This document shows positions 7,098-14,243 of a stretch of 18,485 nucleotides of DNA, one piece after another. A program made the translations under genes and the position numbers. Location: assembly GCA_051155755.1 (NCBI GenBank), contig DAXETY010000005.1, positions 1 to 18,485 on the forward strand, given 5' to 3'. The notes under the pieces were generated by a model that was not told the DNA's origin, ran no database searches, and saw nothing but the letters and a program-made list of their open reading frames with translations. The stretch is from DAXETY01 sp051155755. GTDB taxonomy: Bacteria; Desulfobacterota; Desulfobacteria; Desulfobacterales; SG8-13. Position 1 is the first letter of the stretch, and each line of letters starts with the position of its first letter.

Positions 7098-8009
7098 ATG
7101 ATTATGGAAACGGCAAAACCTGCAACCAACCCCGTTCCGAAAGAAGATCAGGCCATGCCCACCGATGAAACCGAGACAAAGAACACCGGCATGTCCGAAA
7201 CCCAGCGGGTCAGCCGGAAAAACCGCGAGACCGTCGGCCGGATCGAGGTGGAAAATGCGCGCATGTCCTGTCGCGGGGTCAATGTCCATTACGGCGACAA
7301 GCAGGCGATCAAAAATGTGAGCCTGGACATTGCCCGCAACGAGGTCATCGCCATGATCGGCCCCTCGGGCTGCGGCAAATCCACTTTCCTGCGCTGCCTC
7401 AACCGCATGAACGACACCATCGAAGGGTGCCGGGTCACCGGCACGATCACTCTCGACGGAATCGATATCTACGACAAAAATATCGACGTCGTGCCGCTGC
7501 GGGCCCAGGTCGGCATGGTGTTTCAAAAACCGAACCCGTTTCCGAAATCCGTTTACGACAACGTTGCCTATGGACCCAAAATCCACGGCCTGGCCCGCAA
7601 CAAGGCCGAAACCGACGAGGTCGTGGAAACATCGCTGAAGCGCGCCGGGCTCTGGGAGGAAGTCAAGGATCGGCTGGAACAGCCCGGCACCGGTCTTTCC
7701 GGCGGACAACAACAGCGTTTGTGCATCGCCCGCACCATCGCCGTCAACCCGGAGGTGATCCTGATGGACGAACCCTGCTCGGCCCTGGACCCGATTGCCA
7801 CCTCCATCATCGAAGATCTGATCAGCGAACTGCGCGAGCAGTTTTCCATCGCCATCGTCACCCACTCCATGCAGCAGGCCGCCCGCGTGTCCCAGCGAAC
7901 CGCTTATTTTCATCTGGGCGATCTCATCGAGATCGGATCCACCGAACGAATTTTTACCAACCCCAGACATCAGCTCACCCAGGATTACATCACCGGGCGT
8001 TTCGGTTAA
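7098..8009 (+). CDS. pstB: Phosphate ABC transporter ATPase PstB
   Basis: Cytoplasmic ATPase that powers PstCA. All ABC motifs are present in the 303-residue frame: Walker A GPSGCGKST (88-96), Q-loop GMVFQKPNPFPKS (139-151), signature LSGGQQQR (200-207), Walker B VILMDEP (220-226), H-loop histidine in IVTHSMQQA (about 256). The C-terminus (QDYITGRFG) is the typical PstB ending. The protein is about 45 residues longer than E. coli PstB (257) because of a hydrophilic, charged N-terminal extension; the start is therefore uncertain, with in-frame ATG codons at 7104, 7155 and 7191, none with a strong ribosome binding site. It follows pstS and its stem-loop. Identity is secure, the N-terminus is not. 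Confidence 0.93.
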   Translation: MIMETAKPATNPVPKEDQAMPTDETETKNTGMSETQRVSRKNRETVGRIEVENARMSCRGVNVHYGDKQAIKNVSLDIARNEVIAMIGPSGCGKSTFLRCLNRMNDTIEGCRVTGTITLDGIDIYDKNIDVVPLRAQVGMVFQKPNPFPKSVYDNVAYGPKIHGLARNKAETDEVVETSLKRAGLWEEVKDRLEQPGTGLSGGQQQRLCIARTIAVNPEVILMDEPCSALDPIATSIIEDLISELREQFSIAIVTHSMQQAARVSQRTAYFHLGDLIEIGSTERIFTNPRHQLTQDYITGRFG

Positions 8010-8159
8010 TTACGCCGACGAGAGGGTCTTTGGGGTTTGCCGCAACGTCGCACCCGCTCGGCCGCAATCCGCTTCGGTCGCATGGGTCAGCCTCGAATTT
8101 TCGGTGCGAATCCGATCGGGAACCGGTTCGAACGATATTCTTAGCCGGATGTTTCCGTC

Positions 8160-8177
8160 CTAATACGCACGTAACAA
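8160..8177 (+). promoter_or_regulatory. Two-unit PHO-box-like repeat before second pstS
   Basis: Units CTAATAC (8160) and GTAACAA (8171) start 11 bp apart, 89 bp before the start of the second pstS paralog. A further CCTAAAC at 8185 is out of phase. It is weaker than the three-unit repeats elsewhere in the window. A 10-bp palindrome GAACCGGTTC at 8120-8129 lies upstream. Confidence 0.5.
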
Positions 8178-8266
8178 ATGCCGCCTAAACAGCAAATCGG
8201 ATACTCAGCCGGAAAACACGGCATCTCCGATGCTCGGCCCGCATCCCTACCGGAGGAAAGGTCACC

Positions 8267-9283
8267 ATGAAAATTTTTTCTGTTTCACTGGCATTGGCAG
8301 TCCTGTTGACGGGCGGACTTGCAGAAGGCCGCGACCGCATCCACATTGTGGGTTCCACCGAGGTCATGCCCCTGGTCGAACCGGTGGCCGAAAACTTCTC
8401 CCGCATCACCGCCCATCCGGCCCCCATCCTGGAGCCGACCGGCAGCGGCGGTGGCTTTCGCCTTTTTTGTGAAAACGTGGGGTTCCAGACGCCGGATTTG
8501 ATCGCCACGCTGCGCCCGATTACCTCGGCCGAGTTGGCGGACTGTCGGTCCAATGGTGTGGCGGAAATCACCGAAATCGTGATCGGCTCCGAGGCCGTGG
8601 TGCTGGTGAGTGCCGCCGGAGACCGGCCCTATGATTTCACTACGGCGCAGTTGTTCCTGGCCGCGGCCGAGCGGGTGCCGGTCAACGGCAACTGGACCGC
8701 CAATCCGAACGTGCGCTGGAATGAAATCGATTCGGAACTGCCCGCTCGAGAGATTAAACTGATCGCCCCGCCGCCCACCACCGGTGCCTATTATGCAGTG
8801 ATGGATCAGGTGTTTGTCGCCGGATGCAGCCAGCTTCAGGAAGCCGATGCGCTCAGTGAAACCGAGCGGCACACGCTCTGCCGCACCCCCCGCAGGGACG
8901 GCAGTTTCGTCGAGGGCATGCGCAGCGCAATGCGCGTCATCGAGTGGCTGCTGGACAACCCGGAGGCCTTTGGCTTCGTTTCCTTCTCACAGCTGGCCCC
9001 CAACCCGGAACAGCTTACCGCGCATCTCGTAAACGGTGTGGCGCCGATCTATGAAAACCTGATTTCCGGACGATATCCCCTGCTGCGGCCCGTTTACCTT
9101 TATGTCAAAACCCAGCACGTCGAATCGGTCCCGGGACTGCAGCAGCTGCTCTACGAGGTGACCAGCGAGCACGCCATCGGCCCGGAGGGGTATCTGACGG
9201 AATACGGATTGATTCCGCTGGAGGACCGGGGCCGCAACCGGGCCCGCGACATGGCCATCAGCCTGCAGCCCCTGCCCCGCTAA
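8267..9283 (+). CDS. Divergent PstS-like binding protein paralog
   Basis: 338-residue exported binding protein with a signal peptide (MKIFSVSLALAVLLTGGLAEG) and a GGAGG ribosome binding site at 8252. It aligns without gaps to the upstream PstS over the first lobe (about 40 of 88 residues identical by hand count), sharing HIVGS, TGSGGG (58-63), the two lobe cysteines (68 and 93) and CRSNGV. However, the loop that reads TSGTRDAF in PstS is TTGAYYAV here (171-178), and PDITNASR is PDLIATLR, so several residues expected to contact phosphate have changed. Two extra cysteines (187 and 205) lie in a segment replaced in the paralog. It may bind another oxyanion, act as a sensor, or be a diverging duplicate. 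It is the last gene of the plus-strand operon and overlaps phoU tail to tail by 4 bp. Confidence 0.88.
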   Translation: MKIFSVSLALAVLLTGGLAEGRDRIHIVGSTEVMPLVEPVAENFSRITAHPAPILEPTGSGGGFRLFCENVGFQTPDLIATLRPITSAELADCRSNGVAEITEIVIGSEAVVLVSAAGDRPYDFTTAQLFLAAAERVPVNGNWTANPNVRWNEIDSELPAREIKLIAPPPTTGAYYAVMDQVFVAGCSQLQEADALSETERHTLCRTPRRDGSFVEGMRSAMRVIEWLLDNPEAFGFVSFSQLAPNPEQLTAHLVNGVAPIYENLISGRYPLLRPVYLYVKTQHVESVPGLQQLLYEVTSEHAIGPEGYLTEYGLIPLEDRGRNRARDMAISLQPLPR

Positions 9284-9936
9284 TAATTGCCGTGGCGAAT
9301 GATATCCCCCTCGATCAGGTAGATCACTTCTTCGGCGATATTGGTGGCGTGATCGGCCAGGCGTTCCAGGTGGCGGGAGATCAGCAGCAGATTGATAAAA
9401 TACCCCGGCGTTGTCGGGTTTTCTTTCATGGCATTCTTGATCTGGTCGTAGGCTTCTCTTTGAATCTGATCCACCTCGTCGTCCATGGTGACCACCTTGA
9501 AGGCCAGGTCGTTGTCCAGATTGACCAGCGCATCCAGGCTCATGCGCAGCATGGCTTCGGCCTTTTCGGCCATGGGGGCGTAGTCGTATTCGAATTTGAC
9601 ATCGCTGCGCTTGGCCAGCACCCCGACGCGCTGGGCGATGTTAACGGCCTGGTCCCCGATGCGCTCCAGTTCGTTGTTGATCTTGATCACGGCAACCAGG
9701 AAGCGTAGGTCCACGGCGACCGGCTGGTGCAGGGCCAGCACCTTGAGGCATTCCTCCTCGAGTTCGACTTCCACCTCATCGATCTCGTAATCGGTCTTGA
9801 TGATCTCTTCGGCCGTGCGGGCATCCTTGTTTTCCACCGCCCTGAAAGCCTGGCGCACACGCTCTTCGACCATGGCACCCAGCGACAAAATCATTTTCTT
9901 GATTTTGTCCATTTCCTTGATGAATATCTTCGGCAT
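9280..9936 (-). CDS. phoU: Phosphate signalling regulator PhoU
   Basis: Cytoplasmic regulator that links Pst transporter state to the PhoR/PhoB-type two-component system and represses the Pho response when phosphate is plentiful. The 218 residues contain two tandem PhoU three-helix domains, each with the metal-binding motif: RIGDQAVNIAQ in the first and RLADHATNIAEEV in the second. Length is normal for the family. The ATG at 9936 is preceded by GAGG about 8 bases upstream. It is the last gene of the minus-strand pst operon, 39 bp after pstB, the classical S-C-A-B-U order. It is the only phoU in the window and may serve both transporters. Its stop overlaps the stop of the convergent pstS paralog. 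Confidence 0.95.
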   Translation of the reverse strand: MPKIFIKEMDKIKKMILSLGAMVEERVRQAFRAVENKDARTAEEIIKTDYEIDEVEVELEEECLKVLALHQPVAVDLRFLVAVIKINNELERIGDQAVNIAQRVGVLAKRSDVKFEYDYAPMAEKAEAMLRMSLDALVNLDNDLAFKVVTMDDEVDQIQREAYDQIKNAMKENPTTPGYFINLLLISRHLERLADHATNIAEEVIYLIEGDIIRHGNY

Positions 9937-9975
9937 GCTCCGTCCTCACTTTCTTAGCCTATCGCTCAATATCGG

Positions 9976-10755
9976 TCATCCAAATCGGCCCGTGATGTAA
10001 TTTTCGGTTCTTTGCGACTGGGGGCGCGTGAACAAGGCACTGGTTTCGTTGACCTCGACCAGATTGCCCAGGTACAAGAACGCCGCCCGGTCGGACACAC
10101 GCGATGCCTGCTGCATGTTGTGGGTTACGATGATGATCGTGTAATCCGATTTCAATTGATCGATCAGGTCTTCGATCTTCTGGGTGGCCACCGGGTCGAG
10201 CGCGGAACACGGCTCGTCCATCAGCAGCACTTCCGGTTCCACGGCCAGGGCCCGGGCGATGCAAAGCCGCTGCTGCTGCCCGCCGGAAAGTCCGAGGGCC
10301 GATTGGTGCAGGCGGTCCTTGACTTCATCCCACAGGGCTGCTCTGTGCAAGCTGGATTCCACTCGTTCCTCGATAAAATCGCGATTTTTCACACCGTTGA
10401 CCCGCAGTCCGTAGGCGACGTTTTCAAAGACGCTTTTGGGGAAGGGATTCGGCTTTTGAAATACCATGCCGATCCGGCTTCGCAGCGACACCACGTCCAC
10501 GGCCGGAGCGTAGATGTTCTCGCCGTCGAAAAACAGACGGCCCTCGACGCGGGTGCCGACGATCAGGTCGTTCATCCGGTTGATGCACCGCAGCAGCGTG
10601 CTCTTGCCGCAACCGGAAGGACCGATCAACGCGGTGACGAAGTTCTCGGGAAAATCGAGGCTGATGTCTTTCAATGCCGGATCTTCACCGTAAAAGAAAG
10701 TCAGCGCATCCATCGATATGATTGACTGAACATTATTACCGGATCCCGTGTCCAT
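9976..10755 (-). CDS. pstB: Phosphate ABC transporter ATPase PstB, second system
   Basis: ATPase of the second Pst transporter. Starting at the ATG at 10755 it is 259 residues, the usual PstB size; the open frame runs to 10860, but that start would lie inside pstA and the N-terminus before MDTGSGNN is unlike the family. An AAAGG motif lies about 7 bases upstream of 10755. Motifs are Walker A GPSGCGKST (45-53), Q-loop GMVFQKPNPFPKSVFENVAYG, signature LSGGQQQR, Walker B VLLMDEPCSALDP, and IVTHNMQQA with the H-loop histidine. It ends ENYITGRFG, like the other PstB. It lies 61 bp after pstA and 39 bp before phoU, in one apparent operon. Confidence 0.95.
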   Translation of the reverse strand: MDTGSGNNVQSIISMDALTFFYGEDPALKDISLDFPENFVTALIGPSGCGKSTLLRCINRMNDLIVGTRVEGRLFFDGENIYAPAVDVVSLRSRIGMVFQKPNPFPKSVFENVAYGLRVNGVKNRDFIEERVESSLHRAALWDEVKDRLHQSALGLSGGQQQRLCIARALAVEPEVLLMDEPCSALDPVATQKIEDLIDQLKSDYTIIIVTHNMQQASRVSDRAAFLYLGNLVEVNETSALFTRPQSQRTENYITGRFG

Positions 10756-10816
10756 GGTCAAACCTTTGCCGTGAAAATTTTCAGTCCGGCTCAAAAAAAT
10801 CCTGCATAAATGCAAA

Positions 10817-11770
10817 TCAGGTGCGGTTGCGCCGCAGCCGGGTGCGATAGATAATGGCAACCAGGTTCAGGCCGAGCACCAAGGTAATCAGCACCAGTGC
10901 CGTGCCGTACTGCAGCGGCCGGGTTTGGGCAATGGCGGTGCCGGCCGTGGCCAACACATAGATGTGATAGGGCAGCGCCATGATTTCATCGAATATCGAG
11001 GCCGGCAGCTGCGGCGTAAAAAACACCGCCGCGGTGAACATGATCGGTGCGGTCTCACCGGCCGCCCGGCTGATGCCAAGTATCGCTCCGGTTAGAATTC
11101 CCGGCATGGCCGAAGGCAGCACCACCCGAAAGATCGTCTGCAGGCGGCTGGCACCCAGCCCGTAGGAGGCCTCCCGGTAGGATTGCGGCACCGCTTTGAG
11201 GGCTTCTTCGCTGGCACCGATCATGACCGGCAGCGTCATAGCCGCCAGGGTCAGTGCGCCGGCCAGCAGGCTGACCCCGAATTCCAGGTAGATCACGAAA
11301 AATGCCAGTCCGAATAAACCGAAGACCACCGAAGGCACACCGGCCAGGTTGTTGATGCCCAGCCGGATGATCCGAAGCAGCAGCCCCGGACGGGCGTATT
11401 CACTGAGGTAAATCGCTGCGGCAACCCCGATGGGAAAGGCCGCGGCCATGGCACCCAGGCCCAGCAGCAGGGTGCCGACGATACAGGGCAGGATGCCGCC
11501 CTTGGTCATGGAATCGGTCGGCACCTGGGTCAGGAACGTCCAGTTGATCGCCGGCAATCCCTGCACCAGGATGAACATGAGCACCGTCACCAGCGCCAGG
11601 GCGTTGATCCAGCCGGCGGCGCGGAACAGCGCAAAGATCAGCCTCTGGGCAAACAACCGGCGCGACTGGGCCCTTCTCTGAAAACCCGTAATCCGTTCCC
11701 GCGCCGCAGCTGAGGCGGCGGTGGCGTAACGGGCGGCAAAATCGATGGTGTCGGCCTTTCCGGAATTCAT
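10817..11770 (-). CDS. pstA: Phosphate ABC transporter permease PstA, second system
   Basis: Permease subunit of the second Pst system, 317 residues, close to classical PstA length and without the large insertion of the plus-strand PstA. After a basic N-terminus (about residues 1-48) there are roughly six membrane segments; the EAA loop reads YREASYGLGASRLQTIFRVV followed by LPSAMPGI. The ATG at 11770 is fixed by an in-frame TGA 12 bases upstream; the ribosome binding site is poor. It is separated from pstC by an unusually long 167-bp gap, whereas the two normally abut. The end of the gene is followed closely by pstB. Confidence 0.93.
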   Translation of the reverse strand: MNSGKADTIDFAARYATAASAAARERITGFQRRAQSRRLFAQRLIFALFRAAGWINALALVTVLMFILVQGLPAINWTFLTQVPTDSMTKGGILPCIVGTLLLGLGAMAAAFPIGVAAAIYLSEYARPGLLLRIIRLGINNLAGVPSVVFGLFGLAFFVIYLEFGVSLLAGALTLAAMTLPVMIGASEEALKAVPQSYREASYGLGASRLQTIFRVVLPSAMPGILTGAILGISRAAGETAPIMFTAAVFFTPQLPASIFDEIMALPYHIYVLATAGTAIAQTRPLQYGTALVLITLVLGLNLVAIIYRTRLRRNRT

Positions 11771-11937
11771 ACCTGCACGGTCTCACGAAAAGCTCGGTTC
11801 AATTTCAAAGACGTCCGCACATCTGAAAAAACGCGGCGGTTTGGCATTCGGTCCGGCTGTTTTAGCAAACAAACGCATTTGCTTCCAACGAGCCGGCCCC
11901 TGCAAACGGCCCCTCCTGCACAAGTCGCCACCATTTC

Positions 11938-12831
11938 CTACAGCGAAGCCTCCCCGGTCTGGCGATACTTGTGGGCCAGTATATCGGCGACCAGGTTGAA
12001 CCCGAAGGTGATGACAAACAGCACCACGCCGGTGGCGAACAGCGCGTAGTAGTGATCGCCGCGAAAGGGGGCTTCGGCCATTTCCGCGGCGATGGAGGCC
12101 GGCATCGGCCGCACCGGATCGAATGGGGAAACCGGGATCATGGCCGCACCGCCGGCCACCATCAACACCACCATGGTTTCGCCAAAGGCCCGGGACATGC
12201 CCAGAATCACCGCGGTGCTGATTCCGGACAGCGACGCCGGAAGCACGACGCGCCGGATGGTTTCCCAATGATTGGCCCCCAGGGCCAGGGAAGCCTCCCG
12301 GAGGCTGCCCGACACGCCGTAGATGGCGTCTTCGGAAATACTGCAGATGGTCGGCACCGCCATGAACGCCAGCATCAGGGAGGCATTGAACAGGTTTAAC
12401 CCGGTGGCGACGTCGAACACGTTCTGCAAAAACGGCGCGACAACCACCATGCCGAAAAAACCGATCACCACCGACGGCATTGCCGCCATCAGTTCCACCA
12501 CCGGTTTGGCGATTTCGCGCAACCGCGGTGCTGCAATCTCGGCCAGGTAGATCGCTGTGGCCACGCCGAGCGGAACCGCCATGGCGGCCGAGAGAGCCGT
12601 TACACTCAAAGAGCCGACGATCAGGGGAAAAATGCCGAAATCGGGTGGATCCGACGTCGGGTACCAGTAGATACCGAATAAAAAGTCAGCCACCCCGACC
12701 TTGGCAAAAATGGGCAGCCCCTCGGCGAAGAGAAACACCGATATCATCAACAGCAGCAGCACCGAACCGCCGGCGATACTGAAAAACAGCCGGTGCATCC
12801 ATTTTTCTTTCAATCGCCTGCGCGCCGCCAT
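11938..12831 (-). CDS. pstC: Phosphate ABC transporter permease PstC, second system
   Basis: Permease subunit of the second Pst system, 297 residues, typical of short classical PstC. A basic start (MAARRRLKEKWMHRLFF) leads into a membrane segment at about 17-38, a periplasmic loop containing VGVADFLFGIYWYPTSDPPDFG, then about five further membrane segments. The PstB-docking EAA loop reads LREASLALGANHWETIRRVV followed by LPASLSGI. GVADFLFG and the following residues are shared in style with the long PstC (TEFLFGLDWSPQ). It starts 56 bp after pstS and is transcribed in the order S-C-A-B-phoU. Identity is secure. Confidence 0.94.
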   Translation of the reverse strand: MAARRRLKEKWMHRLFFSIAGGSVLLLLMISVFLFAEGLPIFAKVGVADFLFGIYWYPTSDPPDFGIFPLIVGSLSVTALSAAMAVPLGVATAIYLAEIAAPRLREIAKPVVELMAAMPSVVIGFFGMVVVAPFLQNVFDVATGLNLFNASLMLAFMAVPTICSISEDAIYGVSGSLREASLALGANHWETIRRVVLPASLSGISTAVILGMSRAFGETMVVLMVAGGAAMIPVSPFDPVRPMPASIAAEMAEAPFRGDHYYALFATGVVLFVITFGFNLVADILAHKYRQTGEASL

Positions 12832-12887
12832 GGACTCGAATCCCTCGGTGATCGAATGCGATCAGCTTCCAAATGGGTGATAATAAC

Positions 12888-13712
12888 CTACTCGAACAAA
12901 GGCACGAACCCGATTTCCTCCACGAACTTCTGGCCTTTGTCGGGTGCGATCACATAATTGATAAAACGCCCGGTTTCGCCGATCGGCCACCCCGGGGTGA
13001 ACATGAACAACGGGCGGCTGATGGGATAGGATTCATCCAGCGTGCTGCGCTTGGATCCGACAACGCCGTTGACGCTCAGCGCCTTGACTTCCGGACTGAC
13101 ATAACCCAGCCCGATGTAACCGATGGCGTATTTGTTTTTGGCGACCGTTTGCACCACGGCCCCGTTGGAAGCTTGCAGCAGGGCCCCCGGATAGACCCGC
13201 TCGCCGCTCATGACTTTTTCCTCCCAGACCTCGTAGGTACCCGATGAGGTGTCGCGGGAAACCACCACGATTTTGCCGCTGCCGGCCTCCAGCATGCTCC
13301 AGTGGTTGATCTCGCCGCGGTAGATGCCGCGCAGTTGATCCACGGTCAGATTGGTCAAGGGATTGTCGGGATGAACCACCGGAATGATGCAGTCGTAAGC
13401 AATGCAAAAGGGCACCGGATACACGCCCCGCTCCACGGCGCGCAAGACCTCGTTGTCCTTGATGAAGCGACTGCTGTCGGCAATGTCGGTGGTCCCGTCG
13501 ATCAGTGCTTTGATGCCATTGCCGGACCCGCCGCCGGAAATCGAAATCCGGGTTTGCGGAAATTCTTTCATGTACTCTTCCGCCACTTTTTGAGCAATGG
13601 GCAGGACCGTGGTGGACCCCTTGATCACCAGGGTTTCGGCCTGGGACAAGCCGGTGAAGCCGCCAAACAGCAGCGGAAGCAAACCAAAAAGAATGAACAT
13701 CGATTTTTTCAC
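12888..13712 (-). CDS. pstS: Phosphate-binding protein PstS, second system
   Basis: Exported phosphate-binding protein of the second Pst system, 274 residues. Start is GTG at 13712: an AGGAG site lies 7 bases upstream and the product begins VKKSMFILFGLLPLLFGG, a proper signal peptide with likely cleavage after SQA (residues 23-25). The longer open frame to 13781 lacks these features, and ATG at 13700 would cut off the lysines. Ligand-loop motifs are KGSTTVLP (31-38), SGGGSGNGIKAL (59-70), DIADSSR (76-82) and SRDTSSGTYE (152-161), the canonical phosphate loop. It belongs to a different PstS subgroup from the plus-strand pair, being shorter and lacking their LFC/SNGV signature. A three-unit PHO-box-like repeat lies 88 bp upstream. 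Confidence 0.94.
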   Translation of the reverse strand: MKKSMFILFGLLPLLFGGFTGLSQAETLVIKGSTTVLPIAQKVAEEYMKEFPQTRISISGGGSGNGIKALIDGTTDIADSSRFIKDNEVLRAVERGVYPVPFCIAYDCIIPVVHPDNPLTNLTVDQLRGIYRGEINHWSMLEAGSGKIVVVSRDTSSGTYEVWEEKVMSGERVYPGALLQASNGAVVQTVAKNKYAIGYIGLGYVSPEVKALSVNGVVGSKRSTLDESYPISRPLFMFTPGWPIGETGRFINYVIAPDKGQKFVEEIGFVPLFE

Positions 13713-13799
13713 AGCATCTCTCCTGTCGCCGTATTCGGGTTGCAAAATAAAAATTTCTTTTAAAAAGCCAATCTTATCCATTGGCCTTTTAGGATTGAT

Positions 13800-13828
13800 T
13801 CGTTACGAATTTGTTAGCGAACGGTTAA
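13800..13828 (-). promoter_or_regulatory. PHO-box-like repeat upstream of second-system pstS
   Basis: On the minus strand three units, TTAACCG, CTAACAA and GTAACGA, start exactly 11 bp apart (TAAC cores at 13827, 13816 and 13805) with 4-bp spacers. They point toward pstS, whose start is 88 bp downstream, and match the repeats at the plus-strand pst promoters in motif and period. This would control the whole pstSCAB-phoU operon. Confidence 0.75.
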
Positions 13829-13978
13829 ATTTACATAAATGGGAGGGCGTCGGATCGGTTCGAAGGCATCCCGAAGAGGTGTTTGCAGGCCAACGCCGGG
13901 GCGTGGTAAAATTGATTTAATCAGAATTTAAAATGGCGCTAACATTGGATAAATATCCGCGTCCCATCGTAATAGTGC

Positions 13979-13999
13979 GCAGGGACGGTCTGTCCTTGC
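13979..13999. repeat. Small hairpin in intergenic region
   Basis: Arms GCAGGGAC and GTCCTTGC pair over 8 positions (one G-U) around the loop GGTCT. There is no T run on either strand, so it is not a clear terminator. It lies between the pstS PHO-box-like repeat and the PhoH gene; its role is unknown. Confidence 0.4.
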
Positions 14000-14243
14000 A
14001 AATCAGCAACGGTGATTCCGATATCATCCGGGTGAAAGCCATTTACCAACACCATTTATCGTCCAACCTGCACCGTTTTCATTCCACGCGCCGGAATCCA
14101 GAACCGTGGACGACTCCCGATTTTCCTGCAAACACATTTTATAGTGTTTTTCACCGATCCTTGTGCTATATATGGTATCCAAAGGCCGGCCCGATGTCTC
14201 AGGTCGCATGTTCTTTCCCATCCCTAAAACCGAGAGGATATTG

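Larger units (their letters stand above)
13713..14243. other. pstS/PhoH divergent intergenic region
   Basis: 531 bp with no convincing gene; the open frame at 13933-14244 shows no family features or ribosome binding site. It holds the PHO-box-like repeat for pstS (13800-13828, minus strand), a weaker pair of similar units facing PhoH (TTAAAAT at 13928 and CTAACAT at 13939, 11 bp apart), and an 8-bp hairpin with a 5-base loop (13979-13986 with 13992-13999, one G-U pair). The PhoH ribosome binding site lies at its right end. Confidence 0.65.

Noticed and set aside
6885..7970. A 361-codon minus-strand frame opposite pstB
   Set aside because: The plus strand carries all ABC ATPase motifs; the minus frame shows low-complexity G/D-rich translation and no family features.
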